Below, piece by piece: positions 1 through 12,238 of a stretch of 64,000 bases of DNA. A program made the translations under genes and the position numbers. The stretch spans positions 5,176,001-5,240,000 of the forward strand of contig OU015650.1 in NCBI GenBank assembly GCA_907165275.2, in the 5' to 3' direction. The DNA comes from Zygaena filipendulae. Lineage: Eukaryota > Arthropoda > Insecta > Lepidoptera > Zygaenidae. Position 1 is the stretch's first letter. Every line of letters starts with the position of its first letter. The notes beneath the pieces were generated by a model that saw nothing but the letters and a program-made list of their open reading frames with translations, searched no databases and was not told the DNA's origin.

Positions 1-235
1 TGATTTATTGTGTAAGCTTAGAAAACCTCATGGGTTTTATCACATATGGAACTGGTTGTTACTTGCGTGAATTTCTGATTACCTTCGAAATTTTAATTTC
101 GAGATAATATAATTAAGAAGTATCTTTACTCTAGAATACTTCAGCTTCCTATCAGTATATAGTAATTTTTAAAATCGTTCAATATAATTCCTAATATCTG
201 CAGTGGCCGGTAGCATGGAGGGAGGGGGGGGTGAA

Positions 236-251
236 GGGTGCGGTCCGCACC
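236..251. repeat. Short GC-rich palindrome in a GC-rich patch
   Basis: GGTGCGG-T-CCGCACC inside a patch at about 200-290 that is GC-rich compared with its surroundings. No function assigned. Confidence 0.4.
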
Positions 252-1774
252 GAGCGGCACTTTGGCCCGAACGGCATTTCGCAGGTGGCATTTAGAAAAA
301 AATTGAAAAGTCCTTTCCTTCAACGTGTCTTTCGTATTTTGTTTTTGATGTTACCATATTATATAAACAGGTTTTTATTTTTTTTTGTACATGTTGTTCA
401 TAATATGTCAACAAATGTAATTTTCACTTTCAGTAATCAATTGCAAAAATAAGAGGGCAGCAAGTTTTAATATAACCTAATTTAATGATTTAAGCTATGT
501 TTATATAAAGCGAGTCAGTCACCTGCAGTCAAACAACGTAAGCAGTTTTGCGGGGCATGGTTTAAATGAAATTGTAACTTTTTTTGAATAAATATAATTA
601 ATACATACATACATACGCTGCGGCCGCTGTATATCTATACTCACCCAAAGTAAATTTTTCCTCAATACGAGTATAACAATTAGTTTTTAAGTGGAGTTTG
701 GCGGTCGAGAGTCATTGTAACTACAAGATTTTTAAATCTAACAAAATCTTTGCAATTTATCAATATTTTTGATGAAATTAGCTAGCTCTTGAGATATTGT
801 TCCAATTATTCCGACTGCTCACACCTCACTCAGTAATCACAAAGACAACCTTAAGAAACCTCAACCTTATGTGGATTTACGTGCATGGGTGTAGGACCTA
901 TAGGTAAACATGTCCGCACATCGGTGACAGTACAGAGGAAAGGCCGTTGGACTTTTTGCTATGATAATGTTTCATTTAAGCATGGCAGATTGTGTTGGCA
1001 AATAAATTTATTTAATTTCTTTCTTTGTTTAAGTTACACAAGAATAAAATACAAATTAACATATTATTATTATATGTATTATATTACCTACTATACAGAA
1101 TATAGAGTATTCTGTTTACTTGCTCAACGAGAAAAAACAAGTACGTATTTACATATAAACGGCTACTTGTGTTTGTTATGACGAATTTAATTGGGTCCGG
1201 TTAATAAAATACAAATAATGACAATACATTTCCGATGTAGTGCCATCCAAATATTTCCAATAATGTTGGTTAACACGTGGTATTCTTGTGAATTTTGTGA
1301 CTATGTCGTCTGCGGATTGAACGTAAAAAGCTATCAATATGCGTATAACGGGCATGTTGTTTTTCTTTGCCTTGGCGCCGTTCAACTGGACATAAAAAAC
1401 AATAAACATACTTTGTTACTGTTTTATGAAACGCAACTGTTGGAATTATCTGCCTATGTTAATTTTGCATAATTATTACTCATAACTATACGTATGCGCC
1501 TGATGTGGTTGTCAGTGTTAGGCAATTATGCAAGTCACTGAGCTTACAAGTACCTACTCAATGGTATCTTATAGTTTTTTTTTTTCAAATAATCTTTATT
1601 ATGTAAAGCAGAAGGAACTCTTGAAAACAAAACAAATGAGCAAACACTACCTATCTTTGCAGTTCCCATTAGGGATTTCCAGGGGCAATCTTCTGACTCT
1701 ATCTTCAGAACCTCATTATATGTAATAGAAAGTATTATCATATGTAATATAAGGCAAAAAAAAATCACCTCTAA
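252..1774. other. AT-rich intergenic stretch
   Basis: No gene supported. Two overlapping antisense frames at 1176-1472 (77 and 93 codons) are the only longish ones. Confidence 0.5.
601..616 (+). repeat. (ATAC)4 microsatellite
   Basis: Four ATAC/TACA units, followed by a GCGGCCGC octamer at 620-627. Confidence 0.8.
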
Positions 1775-2081
1775 TAGGCTAGTTTCCTGGGTAAAAAAAT
1801 CGAAATTCTATTTAGTCCGTCAGTTAGATAATAAAAAAATAAAAGACGTATTTTTTGCTTTTTTAAAATAATGGAAATATGCATAGATAAAGCGCATTAA
1901 AGTTTAGGGTGGGTCACAGCTCGCTAAAACGTGCGAACAAACTGTAGCGAGGCGTGACGTCATGTGAAATTTCAACTTGATATATCTCCGTTATTTTTTG
2001 GTTACATAAAAAAATATACGTGTCTAATATTTTTTAATAATCTACAAAACGGACTAAAAAAAAATTTAGGAAACTAGCCTA
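1775..2081 (+). mobile_element. MITE family A, copy 1 (307 bp)
   Basis: Terminal inverted repeats TAGGCTAGTTTCC / GGAAACTAGCCTA; a TA at each end could be the target duplication. Shares a long body with the copies at 7015 and 30004: a subterminal TAGTCCGTC, an AAAGCGCATTAAAGTTTAGG block, and a TGACGTCA motif at 1955-1962. Confidence 0.75.
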
Positions 2082-4077
2082 TTCAACTGTCATACCTACC
2101 ATTTGCTTACCAATTTATATATCCTAGGTACAGAGGTAGAATATGTTCTAGATTTGATACTTTTTTCCTCTTTTATGAAGAAATCTTGAAATTCACGCTG
2201 GTGAAGTTGCGCGAAACAATAAAGTAAACGTTAAAATATTGTAAGTCAAAATAAAGATTGTGTAAAAAACAATTAATAGCAATAAAATTACGAGCATAAC
2301 AAAACTGTCAAAGATGCAAAAGAAAAATCATTCAAAGATTTTTTACCTTTACTTTAGGACACTCGATAAATCGTTATCATCATTCTCATCAATCAGTTGC
2401 TTCCTGCGGTAGCTTCTCCCAAGTATTTTTACTGCGCTCCAAGTGTTATTCTTGGTTATAAAGTTGACCACGTTTTTTTTTTGTTGGGCATTGTGTGTTT
2501 TGGTTAAATCGTCGACAGTCATTAAGTGGAGTCAACGACTCCGAAATAACCTTATGTTACTTACGCAATCGAGTATAGGCACATAATACAACGAACGGTC
2601 ACGTATGCAATCGGTACGCCAACGGCCCCTCAAGCTTGCCAAGATTGGGTTCCCGCTGAGCAAATTCTGAGTGCGTTTCGTCCGACACGAAGAAAGTTCA
2701 GATTTAATACATTTAAACTTTAAAACTGTAGGTCTAAGACAATGAACTTTCTAGGCACCTTTAAAACTAATGCAAATTACCGAATTTTATTATGATAAGT
2801 TTTTGAAATTTGCAAATCATGTCACATGTAGAAGTGCTAGAATTAGTTCTATATGGCCTTGATAAGGTCATATTATAACCATTTTGAACTTAGCTTGACA
2901 CGCTACCGCATGTCTTTTGTATTGAAGATTAGATTACATTTAGTTGAATATGAGTTTTCGGTATTGCACGTACTAACCAAACCCCAGAACACTGTAATAG
3001 AGATTATCGGTAGCTAAAATTTACAAGTTTTTCGTCCGATAATTGTAAGGAATAGGTTTCCAGCACCGTGAGTAATTTTAACCCCGACCCGCCCGCCTAA
3101 GTTGTCGCATAAAATGCATTTTTATATTCGGACATCATCCTACGCTTTTGTGAATTTGTTAAAAATATGTATAATGGCAATCGCATATTGTATTATTTTC
3201 ACTTCAGCAGAAAAACAATACAAAGCATAATATTTTGTATATTTTTTAAACTCTTACAATTAAATTTAGACATTATTTTTTGATCAAATCAAAATTTAAC
3301 CAAGTGCTCTACATAATAAAAAAATACACAATAAACTCTTACAATGTAAATTTTTATAATTTTATTTTACTTGATTCGTATGTTTTAACCTAAATGTAAG
3401 GTCTATCAATAGAATAATGTTCACTTAGGAGTTCGCCACTTATTCCTAATAAATCGTGTACAACATTTTCATATTTGTTTTTTTATTTAAATTAACCCCC
3501 TGGAACAACTAAAAGTATTAAAAAAAAATTCACTGATTGGAAACTACTGTATCCCTGAGTAATATCTACAGGGTATTTTCATTGCAGATCAAATAGTTAC
3601 CTAGTTTCCGATGAAATTCCAAATGAACGCGGATTTATGAATAACTAGGTAACGTAAAAGCGAGTTCATCAAACAAAGTCTAGGTAAAAACGTACCTAAT
3701 AGGCGAACAAAAATAAATCATTCCTTTTCGTCATCTTTGGTATTTGGCAACTTAAATGGATTTCCTATTTCTTGTGAACTGCGACAGTTCAGAAAGCGTT
3801 TACTTGCATATAAATGAAATTTGTTGGTTTCCATTAATAAATAAGTAATGATTCATTGTTTCTCTATTCAAACAAATGATATACTTAGTAATATTATATT
3901 GTATTATATTTAGATATGGGCTAATAAAGGTGAAAAAATATAACCTATATTAAAGCATAGTGCGATCGATTCGCTCGTTGATTCTGAGCAAACTACTTTC
4001 TAGTTTTCAGTTAATTCATTAACACGATGTATGCCTATATGAAAATATGGGTACGGTGCTTAAATAAAAAAATATAT
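2082..4077. other. AT-rich intergenic stretch
   Basis: I see no coding region, RNA gene or clear repeat; only a minor foldback GGAGTC-aac-GACTCC at 2528-2542. Confidence 0.5.
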
Positions 4078-4262
4078 TTATTTCTGTCTGTCTGTTTGTC
4101 TGCCTGTCTGTCTATTTGTTCCGGCTAATCTCTGAAACGGCTGGGCAGATTTTAACAGGACTTTCGCTGACAGATAGCTGAAGTTATAAGGAGTATCTGA
4201 CTGCTACTTTATTTTGAAAAAATTCCTGCGGGAACCCCGAAACTCACGCGGGGCACAGCTAG
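4078..4262 (+). mobile_element. Helitron copy with (CTGT)n
   Basis: 3' end ...CACGCGGGGCACAGCTAG followed by T; (CTGT)n at 4084-4115. The 5' end is unclear. Confidence 0.6.
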
Positions 4263-4888
4263 TAAATAAATAAACAGTTCAGAACAGTTTTTATATTATA
4301 ATATGGATATATTACAAGAAAAGCTTAAAAAAGAATTAATAAAAACATATAAAGCAGCAAAAATGGCTTAATTAAATAGAGCATTTTAATTTTATAGGTA
4401 TTGCTTTACATAACAATATTATCGGAATAAAACCTACAGTAATAAAATACTTAATGTTTATATTATGTTTGTTCGTGATACGGTTTTAAAATATAACCGG
4501 ACTTGAATATGCTGACAATAGGTATACAACGCTGAAAATTTAATTCAAAATTTTGTTTTCGTCTCTCCAAGAATCACGTTACAGTTGCCTACGGGTTAAA
4601 AGTTTATGATTATAAAATAATATTAACTTACCACCCGTCGAGACGGCGGTGTTGCGATGTTGACAACAAAAGTTGATAGGTACCTATATATACAATACAA
4701 ATCTTTCTCCCTTCTTAGGGACTCAACTTTATTACAAGATTCAACTTCAATTCGGTGGAAGATAAAAATCAGTCATTTCATCATTAGGTATGTTTCTTTT
4801 AAGGGTTCCGTAGCTATACGACTAGAACGGGACCGTTCTGAATTCTGTCCGTCTTTCTGAAAAACAAATATACTGAGCCGATTACATA

Positions 4889-4960
4889 CTAGCTGTTTGC
4901 CCGCGGCTGTGCTCGCATATTGTTTAAATGTGCGCCGGCGTCACTGTCGCGACACATTTT
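4889..4960 (-). mobile_element. Helitron end, divergent subfamily
   Basis: CTAGCTGTTTGCCCGCGGC at the 3' end (minus strand); the rest cannot be followed. Confidence 0.35.
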
Positions 4961-5082
4961 GTGCTTTAAATTTTTATAACTCCTCATTCCGTGGAGTCCC
5001 ATGGTGTGTAGGTGCCTACCCACCTGTCATAGCTACATAGAATTCGAAATTTCGTGTTTAGTCAGTGAATGATCTTTCGTTT

Positions 5083-5514
5083 TCATATACTTATATATTA
5101 TAAAACGAAATCCTACGCAGCGTCTCTCTGTCTGTCTGTCTGTGTGTTCGCGATGAACCCAAAGACAGTATAGATACTGAACGGATTTTAATGCGAATTT
5201 AGCCAATATATGGAGTAATTAATGAGGAAGGTTTAGGTACCTATATAATTTGTCACGGTTTTGTGTCAATTGGTTGAAATATAACGACACGGGACACCAC
5301 ATGCCTAGTAGGTACTTTTTCCGAAACTTCCAACAAGTTTCGGAAAAAGTACCATGTTACGCGCTCACGCGTTAACGACTCAACCGATGACCACAAAAAG
5401 TTTACAAGTTGTCAGGGGTACCTATCAGAGAAGGCTATTATGGGGTACTTGTTATTCCAGAATTCCTGTGGGAACTCCGAAATTACCGCGGGTGAAACCG
5501 CGGGGAAGAGCTAG
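5083..5514 (+). mobile_element. Composite Helitron copy
   Basis: The first half matches the subfamily at 11460 and 61221 (taaaac.aa...ctgtctgtctg...acggattttaatgcg); the second matches the 208-bp subfamily and ends in the CCGCGG-GTGAAA-CCGCGG hairpin and CTAG. The 19-bp hairpin lies between. Confidence 0.6.
5311..5353. repeat. Perfect 19-bp hairpin
   Basis: Arms 5311-5329 and 5335-5353 (ggtactttttcc...ggaaaaagtacc) are perfect reverse complements with a 5-nt loop. It marks the join between two Helitron subfamilies in the composite copy 5083-5514. Confidence 0.85.
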
Positions 5515-5595
5515 TTTCTACATAATTTCCCATTACTTCTCTATTTTTATCTCTTTGAGTAAGAAACGTACTTCAAGATAGGTATAGGAATATAA

Positions 5596-5803
5596 TCCTT
5601 ACTAATATTATAAATGCGAAAGTAACTCTGTATATCTATCTGTCTGTCCGTTACGATTTCACGTCTTAACGGATTAACCGATCATCATGAAATTTTGTAC
5701 ATATGTTGTTAGAGATACAGAGAAGGACATAGGGTACTTTTAATCGCGGAATTCCTGCGGAAACTCTGAAATTTCCGCGGGTGAAACCGCGGGGCACAGC
5801 TAG
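5596..5803 (+). mobile_element. Non-autonomous Helitron, 208-bp type copy
   Basis: 5' TCCTTACTAATATTATAAAT preceded by A; 3' CTAG followed by T. A CCGCGG-GTGAAA-CCGCGG stem-loop ends 7 nt before the CTAG. TC start, CTRR end, 3' hairpin and A/T insertion are the four Helitron hallmarks. No Rep/helicase is encoded. Confidence 0.88.
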
Positions 5804-5812
5804 TATCTCAAT

Positions 5813-5852
5813 ATTTTCTTTGCTGTCTATTCATATAGACAGCAAAGAAAAT
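5813..5852. repeat. Perfect 18-bp hairpin at the LINE 5' junction
   Basis: Arms 5813-5830 and 5835-5852 are perfect reverse complements around a 4-nt loop. The left arm is flanking DNA and part of the right arm is the first bases of the inserted LINE. Confidence 0.85.
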
Positions 5853-6119
5853 GGCAGTGGGCTGGTCACATCTGTCGCAGAACCGATGAGCGTTGGAGTA
5901 GACGGGTTCTGGAATGGAGACCACGTCTCGGTAAGCGTAGTGTTGGACGATCCATCGTCCGACACTACGATCCATCCTGCCAGATGGACCGATGACCTGA
6001 AGAAGGTCGCTGGTAGTGGCTGGATGAGGAAAGCGGGAGATCGTGTACTGTGGCGTGCCCTTGGGGAGGCCTACGTCCAGCAGTGGACTGCAATAGGCTG
6101 ATTGATTGATTGATTGATT
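5838..6119 (+). pseudogene. RTE-type LINE 3' fragment, frameshifted, with a 13-bp target duplication
   Basis: The start encodes RKWQWAGHICRRTDERWSRR, the classic C-terminal region of insect RTE ORFs. The frame breaks, and a second frame gives PARWTDDLKKVAGSGWMR and GEAYVQQW before the stop. The tail is (TGAT)n, about 6100-6119. GTCTATTCATATA occurs at 5825-5837 and 6120-6132 and is the target-site duplication. Only the last 280 bp inserted. Confidence 0.8.
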
Positions 6120-6340
6120 GTCTATTCATATACAGCAGTTTCGTTATATTCCCTCCCCGTATAAGTAAAACATTCCAAACTGATAAGGTTTTCGTAGTTT
6201 AATCGTTTGATTTCTAAAAGTTCACTTTGTGAATTTTAATTGTAATTAACCATTAGGTATTTGAAAAATTGTTTAATTATTATTGTAATTACCAAAATTT
6301 GAAGTGAATGTTTAAGTATGGTTTAAACTAGAGCTACGTT

Positions 6341-6388
6341 TTTATTGAATTTCATTAAAATTTTGTTTAGTTTCATTATAAATTTATT
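6341..6388 (-). terminator. Candidate poly(A) signals for the secreted-protein gene
   Basis: On the minus strand AATAAA occurs at 6388-6383 and again at 6346-6341, about 410-460 nt past the stop codon. In DNA this AT-rich the hexamer is common, so this is only positional support. Confidence 0.3.
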
Positions 6389-6799
6389 TACATATACAAA
6401 CTGATCACTTACATACTAATAAATTACAGTCATTTACACAGTCAAAGATTATCTTAAAATAATATCTAAGCTTAATTTTGACACAATTTTGTACTTCGAT
6501 TATGAAAATCTTCGAATTTAGAAACAATCGTAAAGATACAAAATACATTCAAAACATATTATAAGCAATTACAAATAACGCTAAAATAATTAGTATCATG
6601 CTGAAAGCAGATTATTGTATTATTGTGACCTACTTAAGTCAAATAATATAAAATATAAAATTAAATATAGAAGATAGTAAATATAGATAGTAATTTTAAA
6701 AAGGTATCAAAATATAAAAATTTAATACTGATTCATACAAAGAACCTGTTACTGGTGGGTTTTTGGTCATTTTAAAAAGCTTGATAAATAATTTCTTAA

Positions 6800-8851
6800 T
6801 TAATTTTCTATCAGATTGTTCTCAATGGAATTTGTGCACTCCGTTCGGGAGGTTGAATCCGGAGTAACGTTGCTGTCGACGTCAATGAAGTCACCCGACC
6901 CTGCGCCTGCGCCGTCGTCTATACTGTTCAATTGTGTCCTAATATCGGTGTCGTTGTTCTCGATTTTGTTGACGCTTATGAAACTGGAAAGAGAAAATTA
7001 ATTATTGTTACAATGGGCATGTGGACTAATTTTTATTTTTTAGTCCGTCTTGTAGATTATTAAAAAATATTGGACACGTATTTTTTTCTTTTTTTACGTA
7101 ATCAAAAAATAACGGCGATATATTGAGTTGAAATTTCGCGTGACGTCACTATTCTGACAGTTTGTATGGCCGTTTTGCGGTTAGTGACGTCACGACCTCC
7201 TCCTAAACTTTAATGCGCTTTATCTCTGTATATTTTAAATTATTTAAAAAAGCAAAAGATACGTGTCTATAGTTTTTATATTTTCTAACTGACGGACTAA
7301 TTAGAATTTTGATTTTCAAAAGTAGTCCACATCCCTATTAAAACTCTATTGCCTATGGCAGTTTTGGGATTATCACAGCAACTCTTCGAGTATCTAGTCA
7401 GATTAATCTATCTTCCAAAGTAGGTATTTGACACTCAAAGGGGCTAAATGAACATATTCCGATACCGGATGAAACAGCTTTTATATAATACTAGCTGTGC
7501 GGCGCGGTTTTACCCGCGGTAATTTCGGAGTTCCCGCGGGAATTCCAGGATGAAAATAAACTATGTCCTTCTCTGTACTCCTGAAAACGTGCATGCCAAA
7601 TGTCATCCAAATCCGTTCAGCCGTTTTTGCGTGATTGAGTAACAAACATCCAAACATCCACACTTTCAGATTTATAATATTAGTAGGATGTATAGCGTTT
7701 TAAATAAAAGCATTCCAAATGTGCTGCGTGGTTTCATTTGCATTAATTTTAGGTTTCCCTCACCTATGATGACCTACCTTGTCAAGGACCTAAATCAAGT
7801 CTTTCTAAAAATTACGGACAATCAAACAATTTTAATATTAAGTATGCAAATAACCCGCCGAGCTCAACAGAAGGCTGCAGTTATCTCGACACATACATAG
7901 ACACTTCGATTTTATTTATATATTTATGTGTAGAAAAAGCGAGGTAGTGTACCTACCTAATAGTTTACATAATTTCGAAAATTGATACTCACTCAAAAAT
8001 ATACCCGTCTTTTGGGCGATTTTCGTTTTGTTTATTGGGGTCGAATCCGGGCGCGTTCTCTTGGCGGTTCAACACGAACTGGTGCAACCCATTATCTCCC
8101 TGCCCCTGACCAGGAGCAGGCGTATAGTAGTTTCCGCAAGAACACAAACTGACCGATGGAGTGTTGCCATCACTCTTCAATTCTCCCACATATTGTCCAA
8201 AACCGCCGTTGTACGGGTTGTCAATGTGAATGTATGGATTGGGTATATGGATGTATGGGTTCGGAACGTGAACGTATTTCCCCTCATCCCTTGGTCGTGA
8301 ATACCTGGAAATGGTCACACATCAACTTTAAAAAGTCATAGCTTTTAGTGAAATTGTGTAATTCTCCTTTGCAAATGTTAATTTGAGTTAACTACATAAT
8401 TGTCCATTTAATAAAAATATGCAAGTAGAATTTTTTTTCATTTGATTTTTTAAGTCATTTAAAGCTAAACTTTTTTTATACAACTACTTTTAGACGAATA
8501 CGAAATCTGACTTTCTCTGTTAATTGAAAATCAGGCTTTAACTAAATTATAAGCAGTATTATTACAACAATATACAATACCTGCCCTCACCACCATATTT
8601 TTCTGGATGCCATTTCCCGTCATCTTCCGGTCTGGCTAAAACTACTACTGCGCAGACTGCAAGTAGGTACTGTAATAAATAATTTAAAAACACTTAGTAA
8701 TAAATAAAATCTCAAATTCTTTTATCTCAATTCTTCTCAAATTTATTTTATAATTTGAGGTATTTTTATTTGGAACACTGAAAAACAAAAACTGAATATA
8801 ATTTAATGCCGTTGTAATTATCGTTTTCAGACTTACAGTTAAAGAGAACAT
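6800..8851 (-). CDS. Four-exon gene for a 199-aa secreted, Asn/Gly/Pro-rich protein (family not recognised)
   Basis: The gene was assembled by hand from splice signals. Coding exons, in transcript order, are 8851-8837, 8669-8581, 8304-7993 and 6983-6800 (stop TAA at 6802-6800). Donors read GTAAGT, GTATTG and GTGAGT; acceptors end in attacag, ttccag and ctttccag behind pyrimidine tracts, and phases match at every junction. The total is 600 nt including the stop. Residues 1-17 form a signal peptide with a hydrophobic core and a cleavage site after Ala17. The mature part starts RPEDDGKWHP. Residues 48-66 hold three NPY units (NPYIHI twice, then DNPY). A Cys-x-Cys pair lies at 89/91, a GQGQG stretch near 101-105, and the tail (139-199) is acidic and Asn/Ser-rich with sequons NDT and NVT. 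It resembles low-complexity insect extracellular or cuticle-associated proteins, but I cannot name a family. A MITE (7015-7335) and a Helitron (7491-7688) lie in intron 3. Confidence 0.75.
7015..7335 (-). mobile_element. MITE family A, copy 2 (321 bp), in intron 3 of the secreted-protein gene
   Basis: Ends GGGCATGTGGACTA... and ...TAGTCCACATCCC. The inner body is inverted relative to copies 1 and 3. Two TGACGTCA palindromes at 7141-7148 and 7185-7192. Confidence 0.8.
7491..7688 (-). mobile_element. Non-autonomous Helitron copy, 198 bp
   Basis: Minus strand: TCCTACTAATATTATAAAT (7688) to CTAG (7491), with the GC-rich hairpin. Lies in intron 3 of the secreted-protein gene. Confidence 0.87.
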
Positions 8852-9020
8852 CCTTGCAATATAATATACAAAATAGTTACAGCAAAAACTGTTAAGTTTA
8901 ATGCCTTTTCTTTCACAAACACTTCACGATGGTCACTTTTTGAATAAAGATTTTTCAAACAACAACACGTTGACTTTGATGTTCGTATTCAAAGTGTCGA
9001 TTTTGAAATCGACCACAACG

Positions 9021-9028
9021 CTTTTATA
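9021..9028 (-). promoter_or_regulatory. TATA box of the secreted-protein gene
   Basis: The minus strand reads GTATAAAAGC here, 170 bp upstream of the ATG at 8851, which implies a 5' UTR of roughly 140 nt. An 18-bp palindrome (8996-9013) lies just downstream. No other TATA-like match this good lies between it and the ATG. Confidence 0.5.
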
Positions 9029-9029
9029 C

Positions 9030-11459
9030 ACTTACAACATCGACTCATCTTTTACAGGAATGCCTCTACTAACACATGCACAAAACCGCACACACATGAC
9101 TGTGGTTCATGAATCACAAACACGCACACACGAGCACACCCCTGTTTTAATTAACTCTGAATGTCAATTATTGTTACACATAACACGGAACTATATTATA
9201 TTAGAATACATAATTTGTCATTAACATTAAAATTGGTCCAATATATATCTGCAAAAAATGGTCTAATGAACCGATTTACAAACGAGCGTCGACGTGACAT
9301 CGTTGAGGAGAAGGTAAACATAATATCAAATAACTTATCAAAGATTACATAACGTTACAATCAGTGTAAGTGTATATAAATTTTCTTTCTTTCTCAAGTC
9401 ACTTAATTTAGAGCAACAGGTTCTCAAGACTGAAGAGAGCAGGTCATTGGACCGGGTCGTACAATACAATGTTATTCCCCTTTCCCTTAATTTTATTCCA
9501 ATTTACCTGGATATTGTGTATATACTCATAAAATTAGCAGATATCTTTTCCTGGCTAATAGGTAAGTATTAAAAATTATTTGTGTTATATAGCGGTTCAT
9601 CTAGAGAAGTCACTTTCTGACAGGGTAAAACTGGGTAAAACAGGGTAAAAAGGAGACGAATGAAATTGCATTAATATGAAACCTACATTCCTAATTACTT
9701 TTTTGTGAAATGCAAAAAAAATAGTAATAAGTTACTCTGCAACGAGTTGGTATTAATCACTTTGCGTCAGCGTCTAGATTTACTTATATTTTTATTTTAT
9801 TTATATTTTAACTACCAAAGATTTTCGTAAACAATAACTGCAGGAAATGGTTGTGCGTATCAGTGTTTACGCGCAAAAAGTGAAACTTATATGTACAAAA
9901 AAAAAACTGAGCCTGTTCTCAAAAAGACAGATTCGAACCTGCAAGCAAGCGGTCACTATTATTGCATATTATCGTTCTAATGTCTCAAATTAATGTCGTT
10001 AGGAAAAACTTATTTAACGTATTTCACTTGAAAATATTTATTATTATTGTTCAGTATTCATTTCCTTTTTTTTCGTGTCATTTCAAAAAAAAATGTTTAA
10101 GTTGAAAACATTATTGAGTTGCACACATTAATTAGTATTAATTATAAATTAAATGACTTATATCTATTCCGCGCGTTGTCATGGGCTAGCATGGAATTGA
10201 TATATCACACTAGTAGTAGTGTAAACACACAGCAAATCAATGGCTACAGCAACATTTACATTTTTCGGATATAAAAAGTTACCCTGTCTTATTCCTCGAC
10301 TAATACAATAATAAATTTAAGCAATACTAAATTTTGCTCTGCAAATTTAAACGTTTCTTAATTCTAGTCAAATTTCAGTAACTTTATAAAAAGACTGACA
10401 GATATTAAGACATCCAATTAAATGATGTTTTAATACTGTTAACGATTATAGAAAATTAATAACGGAACATGTCTATTAAAAAGTAATTATTTCGGTTTGT
10501 TTATTAAAGAGAGGATACAGTTTTCAATTTATTAATAAAAAATAGTTAAAATTATGATCTTTTAATAGCCTAATAAACATAATATTCTCGTTATATTTTT
10601 CTCTAGCTGATTTAAATAATACAAACCCTAACACAAGCAACTCAATGAATTATCATAAAATGTGGCCAACTATTTTTTTACTATATTTTTATAAAATTTT
10701 GGAGTAAATTTACGCTTGAATATTTATTGTAGTGTGAACTCATTTTGCATAGTTTAAATACTTTTTTTTTTAATTTAAGTTTATAAACTTTTATAACTGC
10801 AATAAATCTAATGTCAATAGGTTATAAATTCTATTAACATTTCTTACATTATTATCATGACTCTACCACCTATACCATCGATAAAATACATAGTTATGAA
10901 TCAAAATAGTTCATATAGGTAGCTACTTCTTTAATAATTTTATTACATTTACATAAACAACAAAACGCAGTTTATTTTAATCTAACCTATGGATATACGT
11001 AATTAAAGGGGTATTCATGAAACATAATATATTGAAAACTGAAAAAAGAATAAGATAAAGAACATCAGATCATCTTTAGGGACTTTTAAAAACAACCAGT
11101 TGACAACTGACGGAATAAAGTTAAGAAAAAGCAAGAATTTCTTCAAATTTTTCTGGAACTTTAAAAGTATATTGTAATTAAATAGGTATATGAAATATTA
11201 AACGCGCGTGACAATATTTAGGGAATCTTTTTTATATCTGCGAGTCTAAAATTGCGATGTATTATTCTGCGGTATCAGAAAATATTTTGTGTGCGAATTA
11301 TGTAACTTACTTCCAACTTCATCGATTTAATATAAATATGAAATATTGATATTTAGGTTATGTGCTTATAGAATATAGGGTAATAAATACCTACTATTTT
11401 TAGTACCATCTGGAGGCGGTTTAGTGTAGGGGTATATATTTTTACTGCATGTCTTTTCT
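9030..11459. other. AT-rich intergenic stretch
   Basis: A CA-rich patch at 9073-9140 and a B-box-like GGTTCGAATCT on the minus strand near 9935, possibly a SINE remnant. Nothing else supported. Confidence 0.45.
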
Positions 11460-11654
11460 TCACTACATAGTATAAAACAAAGTCACTATTCCCTCTGTTA
11501 GTCTGTCTCTATGTATGCTTAGATCTTTAAAACTACGCAACGGATTTTAGTGCGGGTTTTTTAATAGATGGAGTGATTCAAGAGGAAGGTTTATATGTGT
11601 AGTTCATCTTGGAATTCTCGCGGGATTTCTGAAATTACCATGGGGGACAGCCAG
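11460..11654 (+). mobile_element. Helitron copy, (CTGT)n subfamily
   Basis: Starts TCACTACATAGTATAAAAC and ends CCAG (worn CTAG) before T. Same subfamily as 61221. Confidence 0.65.
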
Positions 11655-12238
11655 TTCTGTTATAAGATTACTTAAGTACATACAATAATTAGGTATAATT
11701 TTTTTTGTTTGAAAATCCGTTATAGACTAGTATCTGTAGTATCTACGCGTTGTGTGGTCACTAGAATTAAACTAAATTAATATAAATAGTAATGTGAACA
11801 AATTAAATGTGTACCATTTATCAAAAGCTAAGATTCAATGAATAAATTACTTACCTATACCTATAGTAGATTTTATTGCCGTTTAAAATTTCGCAACTCT
11901 ATTAAAAACTTATTCAAGAATTTCTGTTTGATGACTGATTAGTGACGTATTATTTCGTCAAAATAACGAAGTAGATTGGAATTTACCGGAAATCTAATTT
12001 ATAAAATCTGTAGATACATACTAATGCAAAAGGAAATCCTTCAAATGAGTCATCCCTTGAAAAACGTGCTTGACTTGACGAACTTACGTCACAGATTCGA
12101 TTTGAAATTTTAAACTATTATTATTTCTAAAGCAATGCGTGACGTCTGAATGATAAATTTAAATATTCCGTTACGTTTGCTATTAAAATTTTAATATAAA
12201 AGAAAATTCTGTGTCAGAACTTTATCACAACTTGTGTT

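Noticed and set aside
1176..1409. Copia-type RNase H, from a QSADDIVTKF-like stretch
   Set aside because: Only a few residues resemble it and no other pol motif is near.
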